Part shown: positions 62,893-64,000 of the stretch, piece by piece
How the letters are laid out: every line of letters starts with the position of its first letter
Position numbering within the stretch: the stretch's first letter is position 1
Source: Agroathelia rolfsii
Taxonomy: Eukaryota > Basidiomycota > Agaricomycetes > Amylocorticiales > Amylocorticiaceae
Assembly (NCBI GenBank): GCA_018343915.1
Contig: JABRWF010000005.1
Coordinates: 1,585,001 to 1,649,000 of the forward strand
Length of the DNA: 64,000 nt
Direction of reading: 5' to 3'
Made by a program: the position numbers and the translations under genes
The notes under the pieces: generated by a model
What the model was told of the DNA's origin: nothing
Seen by the model: the letters and a program-made list of their open reading frames with translations, nothing else
Databases searched by the model: none

Positions 62893-64000
62893 ATGTCGCA
62901 CCAGAACGATAATTCCAAGGAGTCAGAACAGGACGTTGTTGAGCTCAGGAAAGCCCTTGCTACAGGCTCTGCACACACCAAAGACAATGGGACCGTGTTA
63001 CAGACCCAAATCACCTCGGTGCTCGCCTACTGTGTAGCCTCTATTCTGATGACGGTCGTAAACAAGGTCTGTCTACGCTGTCGTCAACATTGGAATTCAA
63101 ATTCTCAATATCAAGTTATCCACCGACTCCGATTCATTCTCTTTGTGTATAGTATGTCGTCTCTGGTGCCAACTTCACCATGACATTTCTCCTGCTCGCG
63201 ATCCAATCATCCGTCTGCTCTGCCTGTGTCCTTCTCGTCAAACGATTGGGGATCATTTCGTTCCGAGACTTTGATATGGCAGACGCCAAGGCCTGGTTTC
63301 CAATAAGTGCGATGCTTGTCGCAGTCATCTATACTGGCAGCAAGAGTCTGGTATATCTCCATTAGCTCGATATCAATACCTCATCTACGAAACAACTCAT
63401 GGTACTGCATACATAGCAATTCCTCACAATACCCGTTTACACAATTTTTAAAAACCTGACGATTATACTGATCGTACGTCCCCACTCTCGGAGAATTTCT
63501 CCGATTGTCATTTAATTTTGACTCATATCGACAGGCATACGGCGAGGTCATCTGGTTTGGTGGTAGGGTTACAGGTCTTACACTCATATCCTTCATCCTC
63601 ATGGTATACCAACACAAGCATGCACTCATTATTTCAATTTGACCCATTCCCGTTATCACTAGGTCATCTCCTCCATCGTTGCTGCCTACGCGGATGTTTC
63701 CTCCGCTACCAAAATCGCAATATCCTCTTCGTCCGCCGACCTTTCACTATCTACGTCGCTCTCTACGCTCAATGTGGGCTACATTTGGATGGCACTCAAC
63801 TGCCTCGCATCGGCAGCATACGTGCTTTCCATGCGCAAGCGTATCAAGAGCACAGGGTTCTCCGATTGGGACTCCATGTTCTACAACAATCTGCTGAGCA
63901 TACCTGTTCTTATCGTCTTCTCCTTCCTCGTTGAGGACTGGGGCACGGCGAGCCTCGAGGCAAACTTGTATGTTCAGCCTCACATGTTAATCTTTGAATA
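62893..64000 (+). CDS. VRG4: Golgi GDP-mannose transporter (3' end cut by window)
   Basis: Nucleotide-sugar antiporter that brings GDP-mannose into the Golgi for mannosylation of proteins and lipids. Exons 62893-63066, 63154-63350, 63417-63473, 63535-63603 and 63663-63967 are in phase; the window ends inside the next intron. The N-terminus is hydrophilic ([20 protein letters not shown]), then come hydrophobic helices beginning [17 protein letters not shown]. The conserved block [16 protein letters not shown] holds the FKNLTII nucleotide-sugar motif, followed by [10 protein letters not shown] and [20 protein letters not shown]. The GALNK motif expected near the C-terminus lies beyond the window. 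Subfamily and strand are secure. Confidence 0.94.

Overview
The window is nuclear DNA of a filamentous basidiomycete, most likely an Agaricomycete and probably a mushroom-forming Agaricales. Evidence: genes cut by many 50-80 bp GT-AG introns, some exons only 9-18 bp long; a wood or plant-litter decay enzyme (cellobiose dehydrogenase) and a pectinase; and membrane families (DUF6535, DUF6534, EXPERA-type) that are expanded in mushroom-forming fungi. No bacterial, organellar, viral or transposon coding sequence was recognised.

Layout. 1-7.5 kb: secreted GH28 polygalacturonase (-, 3' end cut by the window edge), a small EXPERA-type membrane protein (-), about 3 kb with only coding-like scraps, then ribosomal protein eL43 (+) and an unidentified minus-strand exon. 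7.9-11.4 kb: 22-exon cellobiose dehydrogenase (+). 12.6-20.6 kb: DnaJ-X co-chaperone (+), G-patch spliceosome-disassembly factor TFIP11/Ntr1 (+), and mitochondrial import motor subunit TIM44 (-), the last two tail to tail. 20.8-28.5 kb: two tandem DUF6535 membrane-protein paralogs (-). 29.7-34.8 kb: tRNA m7G46 methyltransferase WD40 subunit TRM82 (-) and an HXT-like sugar transporter (-). 34.8-40.4 kb: an unusually long stretch without a recognisable gene. 40.4-52.6 kb: ubiquitin protease of the USP4/15/Ubp12 type (+), a protein kinase with a C-terminal C1-type zinc finger (+), a MYND zinc-finger protein (-) and the SNARE regulator SEC1 (+), the last two sharing a 194 bp promoter gap. 53-55 kb: exons of a DUF6534-like seven-helix protein (-), possibly decayed. 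56.1-61.2 kb: pyruvate carboxylase (-). 62.9 kb to the end: Golgi GDP-mannose transporter VRG4 (+, cut by the window edge).

Most of the window is housekeeping (protein import, splicing, tRNA modification, ubiquitin, secretion, glycosylation, anaplerosis). Lineage-specific accessory genes lie between these blocks. Polygalacturonase, cellobiose dehydrogenase and sugar transporter would together fit growth on plant cell walls, but nothing shows that they are co-regulated. The features most worth checking are two GC-AG introns (one directly after the biotin-carrying lysine codon of pyruvate carboxylase), 9-18 bp micro-exons in the two secreted enzymes, the DUF6535 pair, the kinase-C1 fusion, and the gene-poor 5.6 kb upstream of the sugar transporter. 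Exon limits were worked out by eye from splice signals, reading phase and family conservation; no search was run.
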